A DNA stretch of 64,000 nucleotides from Pararge aegeria (GCF_905163445.1 NC_053182.1:2108001-2172000), one strand, 5' to 3'; counted from the stretch's first letter, positions 44,248 to 53,850 are shown. The notes: generated by a model from the letters alone, not told the origin. Translations and numbers: made by a program.

Positions 44248-44478
44248 TATGAAAATTAAGCTTAATTTGCTACACTCTGTATCTGTATGGTGTAATTTAT
44301 AATTTCTTCAATCCACTCCACACCAAACAGATTTTCGGCAATGTACCCTGTATGCAAGTTTCGCTCTCAAACCGGAGCATCCTCAGGAGATATTGACTTT
44401 ACAATGAAAAATTGTTAAGCTTAATTTTCATAATATATCATGGAATTCCGCAAAGTAACGCCAATCTATCCAATTCCA
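44248..44478 (+). mobile_element. Inverted-repeat element T, copy 1
   Basis: Internal terminal repeats TATGAAAATTAAGCTTAATTT (44248 onward) and its complement ending 44432, extended on the right by ATCATGGAATTCCGCAAAGTA. The interior TTCGGCAATGTACCCTGTATG matches copy 2 at 46757-46952 in reverse. Unknown superfamily. Confidence 0.7.
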
Positions 44479-44718
44479 AAGTAACCATCATATCTATACT
44501 TTTATATGCATTCAATAGGATACAAAAAAGGACTTCATTCTCAATAACGAAAGTATTTAGTCTAAAAATCTATATCATTTCATTTCCGATAAAAAACTAT
44601 TATTCTGCATTTGCTTGTAGTTAGTTAATTTTATCACAAATCCTACAAGAAAAAATGACAGTTCATTCTAGCATATAAAAAGCTCACTAATTACTCTATA
44701 TTAGTTATGGTAACCTAC

Positions 44719-44924
44719 CTTAACCTCTTCGCTTCATCAATGAACGGCCTTTTCTCCATCTCACTTAAAAGTTTCCATTCCGCACCGAGCCTTTTCGAAA
44801 TTTCAGAGTTGTGCATTTTTGGGTTATCCTGGGCCATTTTCCGCCTCTGACCTCTTGACCAGACCATAAATGCGTTCATCGGCCTTTTTATGTGATCGGT
44901 GGGTTGCTTTCCTAGCGACATCAT
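44719..44924 (-). CDS. Sox21b: Sox21b, SoxB transcription factor: coding exon 1 (start and most of HMG box)
   Basis: Sox21b is a nuclear DNA-binding regulator; SoxB2 proteins bend DNA at AACAAT-type sites through the minor groove and act in insect embryonic patterning, nervous system and gut. The exon starts at ATG 44924-44922, the first in-frame ATG after a TAA at 44987-44985. The N-terminus is only ten residues; then the HMG box opens HIKRPMNAFMVWSRGQRRKM, with NPKMHNSEISKRLGAEWKLL and KRPFIDEAKRLR. The RPMNAFMVW signature and the PMNAF/EISKRLG helices are intact. It ends AG|GTAGGT, splitting Arg69 in phase 2, exactly matching exon 2. HIKRP and RGQRRKMAQDNP point to Sox21b rather than Sox21a, SoxNeuro or Dichaete, from memory of the families. 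With exons 2 and 3 the protein is 222 aa. The SoxB call is very sure, the paralog likely. Confidence 0.93.
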
Positions 44925-45240
44925 TAAATCAATCTTGAATATGTGAGTTGAGAATAGTCTTAATTTAAAATTAAGCTTCGTTTGTTACAGTTCAGATGTC
45001 TGTGCATGATTGTTCGATTTTTAAACTTTATATTTCTTCGTACGAATTACAAAACACAATCCGCTCAGTAATGCACAAAGTTTTTTTAAAGTTGTTTTTG
45101 TGTTTTCTTTATAAACAATTAAAAAAGTAACCAAACATAGATTAAATATTTCAATTTGTTATAAAAATATGGTGTTTATTTTATAAACTATTATGTTAAT
45201 TTCTAATGTGATTATTAAAATAGTTTTAAACACATTGAAA
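44925..45240 (-). promoter_or_regulatory. Probable Sox21b 5' UTR / proximal leader
   Basis: AT-rich leader between the GC-rich block and the start codon, with in-frame stops and no splice-acceptor-like sequence close to the ATG. The transcription start cannot be placed. Confidence 0.4.
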
Positions 45241-45480
45241 TCGAAATAGTATTTTTCCGCGCGCGTGAAAAGCTCCCGAAAGCTCAATGCGGCGCTTTTC
45301 TTGACAGTGTCATGTTTAGCGTTCGGAGCTGGCGATGGCCCCCTTCGCCATTCCCCCCCTCAGTTTGAACAGCCAATCAGGCCGCGCCGTGGGCGGACGC
45401 TGGCCTGTGATTGGCTAAGGAGTTATGAGACTCGCGGTTGTCAACAGGTGCCCGTGTGTTCTTGTTAGCATGTTTATTAG
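45241..45480 (-). promoter_or_regulatory. Probable Sox21b promoter (GC-rich, paired CCAAT boxes)
   Basis: A sharp GC-rich block in AT-rich DNA, 320-560 bp upstream of the start codon. It holds CCAAT at 45373-45377, its complement ATTGG at 45410-45414, and a GC box-like GTGGGCGGA at 45389-45397 between them, plus CCGCGCGCG near 45258. Such pairs commonly bind NF-Y. It is the only CpG-dense block near the gene start. Activity is inferred. Confidence 0.5.
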
Positions 45481-46329
45481 CGAGATAAATTCCTTTTTTA
45501 AACCGCAACCTTGGTTAGACGCAGTAATTGGATGGATTCGATTTGTAATGTATGAGGTGAGGCGGATCGGATTTGGAATTGTATTGTTGGTACAGTTGAT
45601 TGCTGTTAAAATGATGTAAGGACGAGTTCACACGTTGCACTTGGATAAGTAAGAGATTTTTGTTGGGACAGCAAGTATAAAAATTAAATTAATGTATATT
45701 TTTGTACCCGGCGAGATTTGCCTTTTTTTATTTATTAATTCATATTTTCAATTATAAATGAAAAACCTTTTTTTACTACATAATTAATTAGATTATTAGA
45801 ATCAATCTGCTATAAAATTGATCTATTTTAATAAATATATAAAGTGAAGATTTTTTTTATTATAAAACACAAATAATAAAATAAAAAGCATATTTTAATT
45901 ATTAGTAGTGTCATTTTCAACCAAATAACTCAGAATACTTAATATATGTTTAAAAAAAAGAGTATGAAGTTTCTTATTACCATCATCTCCCTTAGCTCAG
46001 AGCACAGGTCACCTTGTTTGTAGAGAAATAATAATACAAAATGTATGGCTAAATTGCAGTGAAATAAAAAAATCTAAAAATAGAAAAGGAAAATAATTCT
46101 TGTATACAATTAATTAAAACAAAACGATACACACCACTGTAATTAATATGAATAATAAATCGACGGTAATAATAAAGTAACCTATACATTTTTTAAATCA
46201 TTAATAAAGTTTATACTTAGATAGACCTTTCTAGCGGAGTGGTGACCGTGTGTGGTCTAAGAAATGGGTGGTGTTTATGGGAATACTATATCTTTCCTGT
46301 ATTTTGTCAGATTATGGCTAGTTAGGTCT
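45481..46329. other. Upstream flank of Sox21b, no gene seen
   Basis: The GC-rich block decays into AT-rich DNA with long A/T runs; no recognised element. Confidence 0.4.
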
Positions 46330-46505
46330 GGTGGAAGCGGTGAAGCGCATTGGGTAGGAACCCAACTTCACTTTCGGGGGGCCGAGTTCGAATCCCAACA
46401 CGCACCTAATTTTCGTAAGTTATGTGTGTTTTGTAAGTAATTAAAATATCACTTGCTTCAACGGTGAAGGATAACATCGCGAGAAAACTTGCATGCCTGT
46501 TATAA
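46330..46505 (+). mobile_element. SINE-B, 3'-truncated
   Basis: GCGCATTGGGTAGGAAC, GGGGGGCCGAGTTCGAATCCC, GCTTCAACGGTGAAGGATAA; stops in GCATGCCTGTTATAATAG. Confidence 0.75.
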
Positions 46506-46519
46506 TAGTCGTTTGAAGT

Positions 46520-48075
46520 GAATTAAAAAAAATATATCGCTCAAGAAACTTTCTTGTAATAACCATAGTCAGCTATTAGTACACTCTATTTTGTAACTCA
46601 TACTCATAAATCAAAATTGGTTAAGAGAAGTAACATACAGAGATTGCAGCCGTAAGAGCTAGCTTGAAGTGGAAAAAAAATATCCCCCCAGAAGGCTTTC
46701 TATTTGTAATTTATCTATTCATTAATTAGTACGGACAAATCGACTTACACTAAATAACAATTGGATAGAAACAGGCGTTACTTTGCGGAAATCCATGATA
46801 TGAAAATTAAGCTTTATTAACGTGCGTAGTAGCAATGTACCCTACATTGCCGAAGATCTGTTTAGTATAAGGATTGAAGAAAATATAAATTACACCACAC
46901 TGATTCTCCTGCTTTTCGCGGAGTATAGCAAATTAAGCTTAATTTTCATAATACCAAATAACAATGACATTATTAATCTCACTAGACTTATGAAGTACAC
47001 GAACAATAATTATTTATTTAAATTTGGAATAAAAAAAATTTAAAAGAGAAAAAAAAGAGAGAAACGCTAATAATAATAATGGTAAAAACAATAAAAAGAA
47101 AACAAAAAATAAATGAAATAAAATCAAAGTAGGTAGTCAGTTATACATATGCTTAGTTAGCTATTGCCTATTACTATTCTCTATCCTTTAATTCATACCG
47201 AGTGAATCAAACTTGGGTAAGAGAAGTAATATAATCGCAGAGAGATTGGAGTCAAGAGCTAACTTATAGTGGATTAAAAAAAAGTATTCCTGTAAAAATC
47301 TTCCTTTTATGCTTAGTCAGCTACTACTAGTCTCTGTCTTGTAATTCACACGGAGTGAATCAAACTTGGCTAAGTGAAGATATATAATCACAGAGAGATT
47401 GCAGTCAAGGGATAACTTGTAATGGAATAAGAAAAAAGTATCCCTCAAAATAACTTGCTTATATGCTAATTCAGCAATTACTTAATTCTTTTGCAGTTAA
47501 GAGCTAAGATATGTTACAGTCAAGAGCTAACTTGAAGTGGAATAAGAAAAATTATAGCCCTCCAAAAGACTTTCTACATATGCTAAGTCAGTTATTACTA
47601 AAGCCTATCTAATAACTCATAGAGTTAATGCATTAACAAAAAAATCACAGAGTGATTGCAGTCAAGGGCTAACTCGTAGTAGAATAAAATATTCCTGTAA
47701 AAACTTCCTTTGATGCTTAGTCATTTACTAGTATTTGTCTTGTAAATAATACGAAGTGAATCAAACTTGGCTAAGTGAAGTCATATAATTACAGAGTTAT
47801 TGCAGTAAAGGGCTAACTTGAAGTGTAATATCAAAAAGTACCCCTCACATACGTGCTTAAGTTTCACTAAACTCTATCTTGTATATCATACGGAGTGAAT
47901 CAAACATGGCTAAGTGAAGTAATAATATAATATAGACAAGAGCTATCTTCATGTAAAAAATAAAAGTCCGTCTAAAAGACTACATTTTATGCTAAGCTTG
48001 TTATTACTAGTCTCTATCTTGTAACTCATACGGAGTGAATCAAACTTGGGTAAGTGAAGTAATATAATCACAGAT
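46520..48075. repeat. Diverged tandem array, unit about 135-155 bp, SINE-C tail-derived
   Basis: Anchors GTGAATCAAACTTGG-type at 47202, 47355, 47756, 47895 and 48035 (diverged ones near 46608 and 47623) give spacings of 133-153 bp. Each unit contains GAGATTGCAGTCAAGGGCTA-like sequence plus TAGTGGAATAA and AAAGTATCCCT, then TGCTTAGTCAGCTATTACTA. The first block equals the SINE-C tail at about 6709-6745. At least seven units, one broken by element T at 46757-46952. Confidence 0.75.
46757..46952 (-). mobile_element. Inverted-repeat element T, copy 2
   Basis: Reverse of copy 1: GGCGTTACTTTGCGGAAATC, ATATGAAAATTAAGCTTTATT, TGCCGAAGATCTGTTTAGTA, ending GCAAATTAAGCTTAATTTTCA. It sits inside the tandem array. 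Confidence 0.7.
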
Positions 48076-48377
48076 GTTGAATAGCGCACCAATGTGTGAC
48101 TGTGGAGGGAATTTCCATGACACAGGGCTGCGGTTGCAAACAATCCGCCCTAAATGTGCCTATTAGACCTTCCATTCATGAAGATCTGACCTCGACTGCC
48201 CTATGTAGAGTTATAACCATAAACTTAACCCCTTTTGGCGGCCGTTTCTGTTGTGTACTGTGGTCCTATTTGGCACCCGGATTCAATTCCTGGCTGAGGT
48301 CACTTTATACTGGATTAAAACAATCTAATTAAATTGTAGTTGCGACTTTACTACTTGCGATAGTATGTACAATAACG

Positions 48378-48690
48378 CGGTGTTAGCGCATTGGCTAGGA
48401 ACTCGACTTCACTTTCGGGGGGCCGAGTTCAAATCCCAGCACGCATCTCTAACTTTTCAAAGTTATGTGCGTTTTAAGTAATTTAAATATCACTTGCTTC
48501 AACGGTGAAGGAAAACATTGTGAGGAAACCTGTTTGCCTGAGAGTTACACATAATGTTCTCAAAGTTGTGTGGAGCCCACAAATCCCCACTGGGTCAGCG
48601 TGGTGGACTACGGCCTTTACCCCTTCTCATTGTTGGAGGAGATCTGTGTTCTGTAGTGGGCCGGTAACGGGTTGATGTTATGATGATAAA
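48378..48690 (+). mobile_element. SINE-B, complete
   Basis: TTAGCGCATTGGCTAGGAAC, GGGGCCGAGTTCAAATCCC, GCTTCAACGGTGAAGGAAAAC, GGTCAGCGTGGTGGACTAC, ending GGGTTGATGTTATGATGATAA. Confidence 0.85.
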
Positions 48691-49070
48691 ATAATGAGAA
48701 TTATAGAAGATCCAGCCTGTCCAGAATTAGTTGTAGATAAGGTGGGAACTACAAGGTAAGGATAGAATGTAAAAGACCTAGCAAACCTCTCCGTGGGAGA
48801 TATTGTTAGGCTGACAAAAGGGACTGGGGGGGGGGGGTCAGTTAAACCTGTGTAATGTGGTCCTATGTAGGACAGATTACCCGTCTTGCAATTTAGTGTC
48901 AGTGAAGAATTTACTTATGATTAGACAAAGAAGATAGAAACACTGTGGATCAAATTTTAACAAAAAAAGTATATCCTATATAGAAATAGTATACTATTTC
49001 TGTTAAAATTTGTTCTGCCACCAAGTTAAGATTGATTGGTTATATATCCTCTATTTATTCTTTAAAATAA
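48691..49070. other. No gene; short G12 run and palindrome
   Basis: A G12 tract at 48826-48837. AAATTTTAACA and TGTTAAAATTT (about 48954 and 49002) flank the palindrome AGAAATAGTATACTATTTCT. Confidence 0.55.
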
Positions 49071-49074
49071 TTGT

Positions 49075-49340
49075 TAAATAAAATAAATATAGCCTAAAAT
49101 AAACTATTTAAAACTAAATAAAATCTAAAACGTCCTCGAAACCACCGCAGCGAGGCACAGTTCCTAACATGCTGGCAGCATTGCCTCTTTGGATGGCCAA
49201 ACTAATTCGTTGGCCAAGGTAACTGCCCGCTCTAGGATCACCGGTAGACTCGATAACCCTTTTCGATAATTCTTTGAAAAGGGCTCTTGCCTCCGGACCC
49301 CACAGTCCCAAAGTCTCTACTCCAAAAGGCACAAAAATGA
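49075..49340 (-). pseudogene. Retroelement ORF C-terminal tail, copy 2
   Basis: Frame 49332-49114 reads FGVETLGLWGPEARALFKEL, then GDPRAGSYLGQRISLAIQRG and DVLDFI before the stop. It keeps the GDPRAGSY block better than copy 1 and shares its UTR (TAGTTTATTTTAGGCTATAT on the minus strand). 5'-truncated at GTGCC. Confidence 0.6.
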
Positions 49341-50120
49341 AGCGTGGGCTTTTAATTGGTTATTACAGATGAGCAGAAAATTTAAAGTAGTTGGATTCCA
49401 ATTAAAATTTTAAACTAAAAGACTTTTATTTGCATATTATTGCTAAATTTCTTTGCAATTATTGAAAATTAGATATGATTTAAGTCAAGTATAATATGTT
49501 TAATGCTCATGTTGTACAATCTGCTATTGGCTCTTGCCATTGATTTTATGTTACTATTCCGATTTCTCTCGCTAATTGATACATTAACCATACACAACAG
49601 AAAACAAGATGCACAAAAGAATAAAAAACAAATTCAAATTCTTAAAAAAAAAAATTGCTTATTTGGGTGGTTTGTATACAGATTATTAAAAAAGAAACAC
49701 TGAAAAGCACAGTCAAATTCCGCCTTACCAACAGCGAAAATCTTTACATTCATGCAAGATATAAAAAGTCAAAATATTTAAAGTGTAACAATTAAAAAAT
49801 CAATAAATGTCATTCAGAATAAATGTAATCATTAATGTTAATTGTAATACGTCTAATATAACTCTATAATTCACAGAATAGTAAGACTTTCCCAATAAAA
49901 AATTCTTTAGCTAAAACAGTCTTATTCCGCCAAGATAAAAGTCAAACAGGAGTTTTAAGTACATGAGAAGTGAAAAACCCTTTTTTCTACAAACTAAGGA
50001 TCTTGAGTGTCTGAACAACGAAATTTTCTATTGGTAAGTAGAGAATACCAAAACACTGTACGCCTTAAAGCCTCCTGAAAACACATTACGTAAGCGTCTG
50101 TAGACTGTACCTGTGTAGGT
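49341..50120. other. AT-rich intergenic DNA, no gene seen
   Basis: The 66-codon ORF at 49503 is hydrophobic then lysine-rich, low-complexity, without a domain. Nothing else recognised. Confidence 0.45.
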
Positions 50121-50124
50121 AAAA

Positions 50125-50330
50125 CAATTCGCCGCGCTCACTACAGCGTGTTGAGCCACAATATCATGTTATGCACCGTTTTGCCGCCTGGCTGCCTCGC
50201 CGCAAGCGCTTGAACCAACACCCCATAACAGACATCCTACCCCCAATTTCATAGTCACACGAAAACCAACCTTTCGCAGATACATTTAGAGTGTATTTTA
50301 AATTCGTGTGTAGACGGAGTTGGGATGTTT
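50125..50330. promoter_or_regulatory. Candidate non-coding block upstream of Sox21b
   Basis: Unique GC-richer island (TTGCCGCCTGGCTGCCTCGC, CGCAAGCGCTTGAACC) with GCCACAATATC. No coding frame. Confidence 0.22.
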
Positions 50331-50518
50331 CGTTTCAATTGGGGGCCTGTAGGTGCTATTATGTAGACGTATTGAATTTGTCCTTATATTTAGGTTTATG
50401 TACGTATTGTAAAATAATGGCCTATTACTCCAACTAGCCTTGGGCATTCTGGTAATAGCGTTTTGTCTTAGAAACATACGGCGTGTTTGTATATTATATA
50501 AAACATAGCACAATAATA

Positions 50519-50548
50519 TATTATGAAAATTAAGCTTAATTTGCTATA
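50519..50548 (+). mobile_element. Lone terminal repeat of element T
   Basis: TTATGAAAATTAAGCTTAAT then TTGCTATAC, matching the start of copies 1 and 2, followed by unrelated T-rich DNA. Confidence 0.6.
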
Positions 50549-50784
50549 CTTTTTTTTTATTGTTTCGCACTCCGTTATCCTCTGACATGGCGTCAGAGAC
50601 CTTCTTTATGCGACTTTACTTTCTACTTATGCGTGAGTGGCGCTGTCTTCAGTAGAACTGAGTGCTTTGTCAAATGTTATATTTTTATGTTTATAATGTA
50701 AAATGATTAAAAAAATAGAAATGACAGAATACATAGCACGCTAAAAATAAGAGTTAAAATGAAATAAGTATTTATTTTTAGACG

Positions 50785-51065
50785 ACCTTCTTTGTATAAG
50801 CATTTTTGAAGTCTGTGATGTAGTGACTCTACCACTGCATTTTAAAGGCAGATTTTACCGTAAACGAACTGGCATGATACTCAGCAACTGTTTTTTTCCA
50901 ATTGTACAATTTACCAAGTAAATCAATCAATCAATCAAAAATACTTTATTGCACACAAGAACAAAACAGAAATAAATAAAAGAGAACAAAGGTACAGGTC
51001 ATTTAAATTTGTGTAACAAAGGCGGCCTTATCACTTACAGTGATACACCGCTTCGATACACCGCG
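50785..51065 (-). mobile_element. CR1-II tail next to an ATTG-tailed retrotransposon end
   Basis: 50790-50925: AAGCATTTTTGAAGTCTGTG, GACTCTACCACTGCATTTT and GGCAGATTTTACCG are CR1-II. 50930-51065: (CAAT)n, ACTTTATTGCACAC and AAGGCGGCCTTATCACTTAC are the reverse of the element at 28500-28645. Confidence 0.6.
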
Positions 51066-51140
51066 TTGCATCAGCCGCTCTTCAGCTTTGTTATTTTTAG
51101 CTAAACCTAGATAAGATGAAAGCGAATTCAACCTGCTAAG

Positions 51141-51194
51141 AATTTTATTGATTTTATGCTAAGCAATCCTGCTTAGCATAAAATCAATAAAATT
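51141..51194. repeat. Perfect 25-bp hairpin with 4-nt loop
   Basis: Arms 51141-51165 and 51170-51194 are exact reverse complements around ATCC. Not in any recognised family. Confidence 0.92.
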
Positions 51195-51344
51195 GGTGTT
51201 TTGGTACATACTACATTTGAAACTGTATATCCCATAGATCATTTTAATATTATATTCCGGTTTAAAGAAGACATATTTTACCAACTCCACAAACGTGAGA
51301 TAAAACATACTTACGTTATTTAATATTTATTACGTTTGTTTGTT

Positions 51345-51480
51345 TAGTTGTAGTATATTATAAGTATTTATGTATATTATTCATCAGTCAACTTAGTACC
51401 CATAACACAAGCTACGCTTACTTTGGGGACTAGATGGCGATGTGTGTATTGTAGTATATTTATTTATTTACAGAAAGTAA
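51345..51480 (+). mobile_element. SINE-A, head missing
   Basis: TATAAGTATTTATGTATATT, ATTCATCAGTCAACTTAG, GGGACTAGATGGCGATGTG and the ATTTATTTATTT tail. Confidence 0.8.
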
Positions 51481-51639
51481 GTTGTAATACTAACAAAATG
51501 AGCCTATAAGACGCTTGAAATAAAATTATTATTTTTATTTATACAAATGTCAAAAAATAAAAATTAATTCTTGCAAATTTTATTGCTGATTCACACTTCG
51601 ATGTTGCTTCAACCAATGCCGGAAGAAGGCAGCTCTTAT

Positions 51640-51742
51640 GGGAGATATTTTTCATTTTATATCATCTGCCTTAGTGCATACCCTGTGTATTATACCCTGT
51701 GCATACCCTGTATGCTAACCACAGAAAGCATGCCACTGTCAG
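51640..51742. mobile_element. hAT-type MITE, right part
   Basis: TTTTTCATTTTATATCATCTG, TGTGCATACCCTGTATGC and AGCATGCCACTGTC match the right half of the 432-668 and 21018-21221 family, with an internal duplication of the GTGCATACCCTG block. Confidence 0.5.
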
Positions 51743-51929
51743 CGGCTACTGGCATCGGGGCGCGACGTGCCAAACATTTATTAAGTTTATCCATACATTA
51801 AATCGAATCGATTAAAATCCCATGGCTGGTACAAACGTTCTTCAACGACTTAAGATGATTGCTGGATTTAAGACCGCCCGTCTTAAATCCGTGACCGTCT
51901 TTTAGCTTGCTTCGGGGAGGACGTAAAAT

Positions 51930-52195
51930 AGCTTTGCTTACTCTATTTTAAGAAGTAGTAGAGCTTCGTGTGACAGAGCTCGCTCGGGGAAGAACTACGC
52001 CATGCTTATTTCTGCCGCTAAGCAGCATTGTTGCAATGCTGTGTTCCGGTCTGAAGGACGTGGTTGCCGGTGTATAGGCACATGTGAAACCTGCGCTCGA
52101 AATTGATGCACACAGGGCGGCATGTTGAAGGAATGACTTAAACTTATTTCCACTAACCATCAGGTGGGCCATCTGCTAGGTCAAAAAATAAAAAA
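51930..52195 (+). repeat. Dispersed retroelement-like 3' repeat
   Basis: GAGCTTCGTGTGACAGAGC, ACGTGGTTGCCGGTGTATAG, CACACAGGGCGGCATG and ACCATCAGGTGGGCCATCTGC with an A-rich end. It parallels 20860-21550. Likely a LINE or SINE tail; class open. Confidence 0.5.
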
Positions 52196-52349
52196 TAAAA
52201 ATATTCGTAAACTAAGCCCGGAAACATTGCATAGGACCAGAGTGGTGTGGTGAGTAGATCGGAGGAAAAAATAAAACCGTAGCGATCGGCTACAGTCTAC
52301 GGTCGTAGCGTTGTGCTACATGGCTTCAGAATACCAATGGATTCAATAT

Positions 52350-52606
52350 GAAATAAATAAATATACTACGACAATACACACATCGCTATCTAGTCCCAAA
52401 GTAAGCGTAGCTTGTATTATGGGTACTAGGATAACGTAGAATATTTTTTATGAATAATATACATAAATAATTATAATATATAGATAAACACCCAGACACT
52501 GAAAAGCATTCATGTTCATCACACAAATATTGTCCAGTTGTGGGAATCGATCCCACGGCCTTGGACTCAGAAAGCAGGGTCGCTACCCACTGCGCCAATC
52601 AGCCGT
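52350..52606 (-). mobile_element. SINE-A, complete
   Basis: ATACTACGACAATACACACAT to CGCCAATCAGCCGTC. The 70-codon minus-strand ORF is the element itself. Confidence 0.9.
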
Positions 52607-52699
52607 CAAAACATACAAGACATATTAAAGTATAATATATAATAGTTAGTCATGGAGAACTCACAACATGTGATGTTAGATTGCTTAAAATGAACATAG

Positions 52700-52790
52700 C
52701 CCTAAAAAGCCGGGGATTGAACTCGGTCCCCAAGAAAGGTAACCCGAAGCCTTAAGCACAAGGCTATCATCGCTTCACAATTATATGTTA
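52700..52790 (-). mobile_element. SINE-B head, facing the next copy
   Basis: CCGGGGATTGAACTCGG, CCCGAAGCCTTAAGCAC, GGCTATCATCGCTTCAC: a reversed tRNA-like head. Confidence 0.55.
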
Positions 52791-52802
52791 ATTATATCAA
52801 AC

Positions 52803-53040
52803 AAGCGGTGATAGCCCAGTGGTTAGCACATCGGTTTTAATTTCGAGGGGCTGAGTTCGAATCCCAGCGCGAACCTCTAACTTTTCTAAGTTATGTGTAT
52901 TTTAACTAAACTTGATTTAACTGTCAAGGAAAAACATCGTGAGAAAACATGCATGCCTAAGAGTTCACCATAATGTTCTTAAAGGCTTGTGAAGTCCTCC
53001 AATCCGCAGTGGGCCAGCGTGGTGGACTACATCCTTCCGA
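52803..53040 (+). mobile_element. SINE-B
   Basis: GCGGTGATAGCCCAGTGGTT, GGCTGAGTTCGAATCCCAGC, CTCCAATCCGCAGTGGGCC, GTGGTGGACTACATCC. It stands head-to-head with the partial copy before it, 12 bp apart. Confidence 0.8.
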
Positions 53041-53285
53041 TTGTGAATGAATGAATGAATATACTTTTATTGCACACCACAAAAAGTACATAAAAAAGAA
53101 AAGTATTGGCAAATATAAAGTCGTGCCGCTAAGCGATTTGGTGTTCCGTTGCGATGTCTCGTATGAACCAATTAGGGGTATGACTACCATACCCTCTAAC
53201 GGGTTAGCCCGCTACCATCTTAGATTGCATCATCGCTTACTACCAGGCGACATTGTGGTCAAGGGCTAACTTGTAGTACAAACAA
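53041..53285 (+). mobile_element. ATTC-tailed LINE end (minus) and SINE-C 3' half (plus)
   Basis: 53045-53105 has (GAAT)n and TATACTTTTATTGCACACC, a reversed retrotransposon end. 53110-53285 is SINE-C (GCCGCTAAGCGATTTGG, GGGTTAGCCCGCTACC, ACATTGTGGTCAAGGGC). Confidence 0.6.
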
Positions 53286-53289
53286 AAAA

Positions 53290-53581
53290 CATCTTTATTC
53301 CGTTCTTCTTCTTTCCCTGGGCTTGTCTCCGTATTTGGTCGGCCGGAACCTTCCGTTGTAGGGAGTCCCACTGGTACGGCTCTCTGGCTAGGGTCACTCC
53401 AGCCAGCCGAGCTCACTCCAGAAGCTTAGCAGGCCGCCCAGGTCGCCAAGAGCTTCAGGGAGTGATGCTGGGGAGCCAAGGTATACGGACGTTGCTCTGC
53501 TACTCCTTTACATCGGAGCATTACACGTGTCGGTGTTTCATCTGCTTCCATGCATGCTCTGCACAGAGGACTGACGGTTAT
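53290..53581 (-). pseudogene. Jockey/R1-like LINE ORF2 C-terminus, frameshifted
   Basis: The minus strand reads LCRACMEADETPTRVMLRCK in one frame, a C..C...ET..H/RV...C zinc-finger-like end typical of jockey-group ORF2. Then YLGSPASLPEALGDLGGLLS and FWSELGWLE with a stop in another. At least one frameshift separates them; dead copy. Confidence 0.65.
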
Positions 53582-53850
53582 ACCTATAAAAAAGCTGGGG
53601 TGTGAATTGCTCTAACTTATATATAGCTTAATATTAATTTACTGTGAGATAATGATAAAAAAAAAATATCCAGCTAAGTTTGTTGTGGGCTCTTCTTAGA
53701 CCAGGGCGCGTTTGGAGCCGTCGTAGCTTTAGGTTTAAGTTGGCGGACGAAGTTATCACCATCCCCTTACAAATATGTAAACATATGAACGCTTCATAAG
53801 TGCCTGTGATAGGCCTACATGAACAAAGAAATTTAGAATTTGAAAAAAAT
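53582..53850 (+). mobile_element. CR1-I LINE 3' tail
   Basis: Starts in the last ORF2 codons (AAAAAGCTGGGGTGTGAA), then AAGTTTGTTGTGGGCTCTTC and the UTR to AGGCCTACATGAACAAAG. Confidence 0.8.

Noticed and set aside
46520..48075. CRISPR-like array
   Set aside because: Repeat units are long, diverged and contiguous with a SINE tail; no short identical repeats with unique spacers, and the genome is eukaryotic.
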